The position numbers and the translations under genes were made by a program. 16,047 nucleotides of DNA from JAHDCE01 sp051275765 (GTDB taxonomy: Bacteria > Bacteroidota > Bacteroidia > Chitinophagales > Saprospiraceae). Position 1 is the stretch's first letter. Every line of letters begins with the position of its first letter. This document shows, in pieces, positions 15,537-16,047 of this stretch. Where the stretch lies: assembly GCA_051275765.1 (NCBI GenBank), contig JBNMOV010000062.1:1-16047 (forward strand). Reading direction: 5' to 3'. The notes beneath the pieces were generated by a model, which was not told the DNA's origin, did not search any database, and was given only the letters and a program-made list of their open reading frames with translations.

Positions 15537-16047
15537 TATAAAACGTAAGGAGCTTTGAGTGAATAACCATACTCGTTTACACGAGATTCGTATTTTTCAA
15601 TGATCTTTTTAATCTTCCTTTTTTGCAAAAAAGATTCTCCTAACTCTTCCCACTTTTTATAGTATTTCTCATTCACACCTTTCCTTATCATCGATTCTTT
15701 CACATCTACTTCTCTTCCTAAGAAATCAGATATTTTATCAAATACTTCTGTTGGATTATTAACAAATCCTTCGTATTTGAATTCTAAAACATCCTTCAGG
15801 TCAGACTTATCTTCATTGAAAATATCATGACATTTCAGCCAATGTTCGATTAAACTATCTAGGGATGTCTTTGACCATTTTTGGGTGGCTAATGATACCG
15901 CTATTGGATGGCGAATGATCGTCAGATATTTTGAATTGGGGAATACTTCTTGTAAAAATTTACTCTTTAGTAAATTGGGTGGAGATTTTTCCAATAAGAC
16001 TTCCTTTTCCATATCCCAGTACGGGCTCCATTCTTCTATCAACTTAT
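15536..16047 (-). CDS. Sulfotransferase, C-terminal part (gene continues past the right edge)
   Basis: About 170 codons are visible, open at the 5' end. They contain VLLEKSPPNLLKSKFLQEVFP (15-35 of the stretch counted from the TTG at 16042) and KYLTIIRHPIAVSLATQKWS (38-57), the 3'-phosphate-binding segment with its Arg and Ser. LEFKYEGFVNNPTEVFDKISDFLGREV (86-112) is the normal late sulfotransferase motif. The PAPS P-loop found near the N-terminus of such enzymes must lie beyond the window. The TTG at 16042 is not a credible true start, because the frame stays open to the edge and the product would lack the P-loop. It ends one base into the start of the next sulfotransferase, so the two are coupled. 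The two differ clearly in sequence and are not a recent duplicate. Confidence 0.82.
   Translation of the reverse strand, partial: KLIEEWSPYWDMEKEVLLEKSPPNLLKSKFLQEVFPNSKYLTIIRHPIAVSLATQKWSKTSLDSLIEHWLKCHDIFNEDKSDLKDVLEFKYEGFVNNPTEVFDKISDFLGREVDVKESMIRKGVNEKYYKKWEELGESFLQKRKIKKIIEKYESRVNEYGYSLKAPYVL

Noticed and set aside
15536..16047. Truncated sulfotransferase pseudogene lacking its P-loop
   Set aside because: The frame is still open at the window edge, so the missing N-terminus is simply outside the window.
1..16047. Mobile elements, CRISPR arrays, tRNA or rRNA genes
   Set aside because: No transposase, regular repeat-spacer pattern or RNA gene signature was seen on either strand.

Overview
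The window is the inside of one polysaccharide biosynthesis locus. It holds fourteen genes, all on the minus strand, so transcription runs from base 16047 towards base 1. The DNA is AT-rich, most starts lack a well-spaced Shine-Dalgarno sequence, several genes start with TTG or GTG, and the proteins have the flavour of Bacteroidota (Cytophagia/Flavobacteriia-like) surface-polysaccharide enzymes. The phylum is an inference from this general look, not from a marker gene. No rRNA, tRNA, CRISPR array or insertion sequence was seen.

Layout in order of transcription. Bases 16047-14604 hold two adjacent sulfotransferases; the first runs off the right edge. Bases 14597-11298 hold a GT-B glycosyltransferase, a GT2 glycosyltransferase and a multi-spanning Wzy-type polymerase/ligase. 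Bases 11296-10370 hold a GalE-like epimerase. After a 96-base gap with a long inverted repeat come a third sulfotransferase (10273-9437), a GT4 glycosyltransferase (9434-8334), an extended-SDR sugar epimerase/reductase (8323-7334) and a WcaJ/WbaP-like initiating sugar-phosphate transferase (7321-5969). After a 139-base gap with a small hairpin comes a nucleotide-sugar module: a WbpA/TviB-type UDP-HexNAc 6-dehydrogenase, two PLP enzymes of different folds, then WbpE-, WbpD- and WbpB-like enzymes (the last cut by the left edge).

How they fit together. WbpA, WbpB, WbpE and WbpD are together the known route from UDP-GlcNAc to UDP-2,3-diacetamido-2,3-dideoxy-glucuronic acid (UDP-GlcNAc3NAcA). The initiating transferase would load the first sugar-1-phosphate onto undecaprenyl phosphate, three glycosyltransferases would extend it, and the Wzy protein would polymerise repeat units or ligate the chain. 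The flippase and export proteins are not in the window. The three sulfotransferases suggest that the finished glycan is sulfated.

The least explained part is a pair of PLP enzymes (a fold-type-I class-V-like protein and a fold-type-III decarboxylase-like protein) that overlap each other and are coupled to wbpE. They are not part of the known GlcNAc3NAcA pathway and could make an amine or amino-acid substituent for the glycan. That role is a hypothesis.
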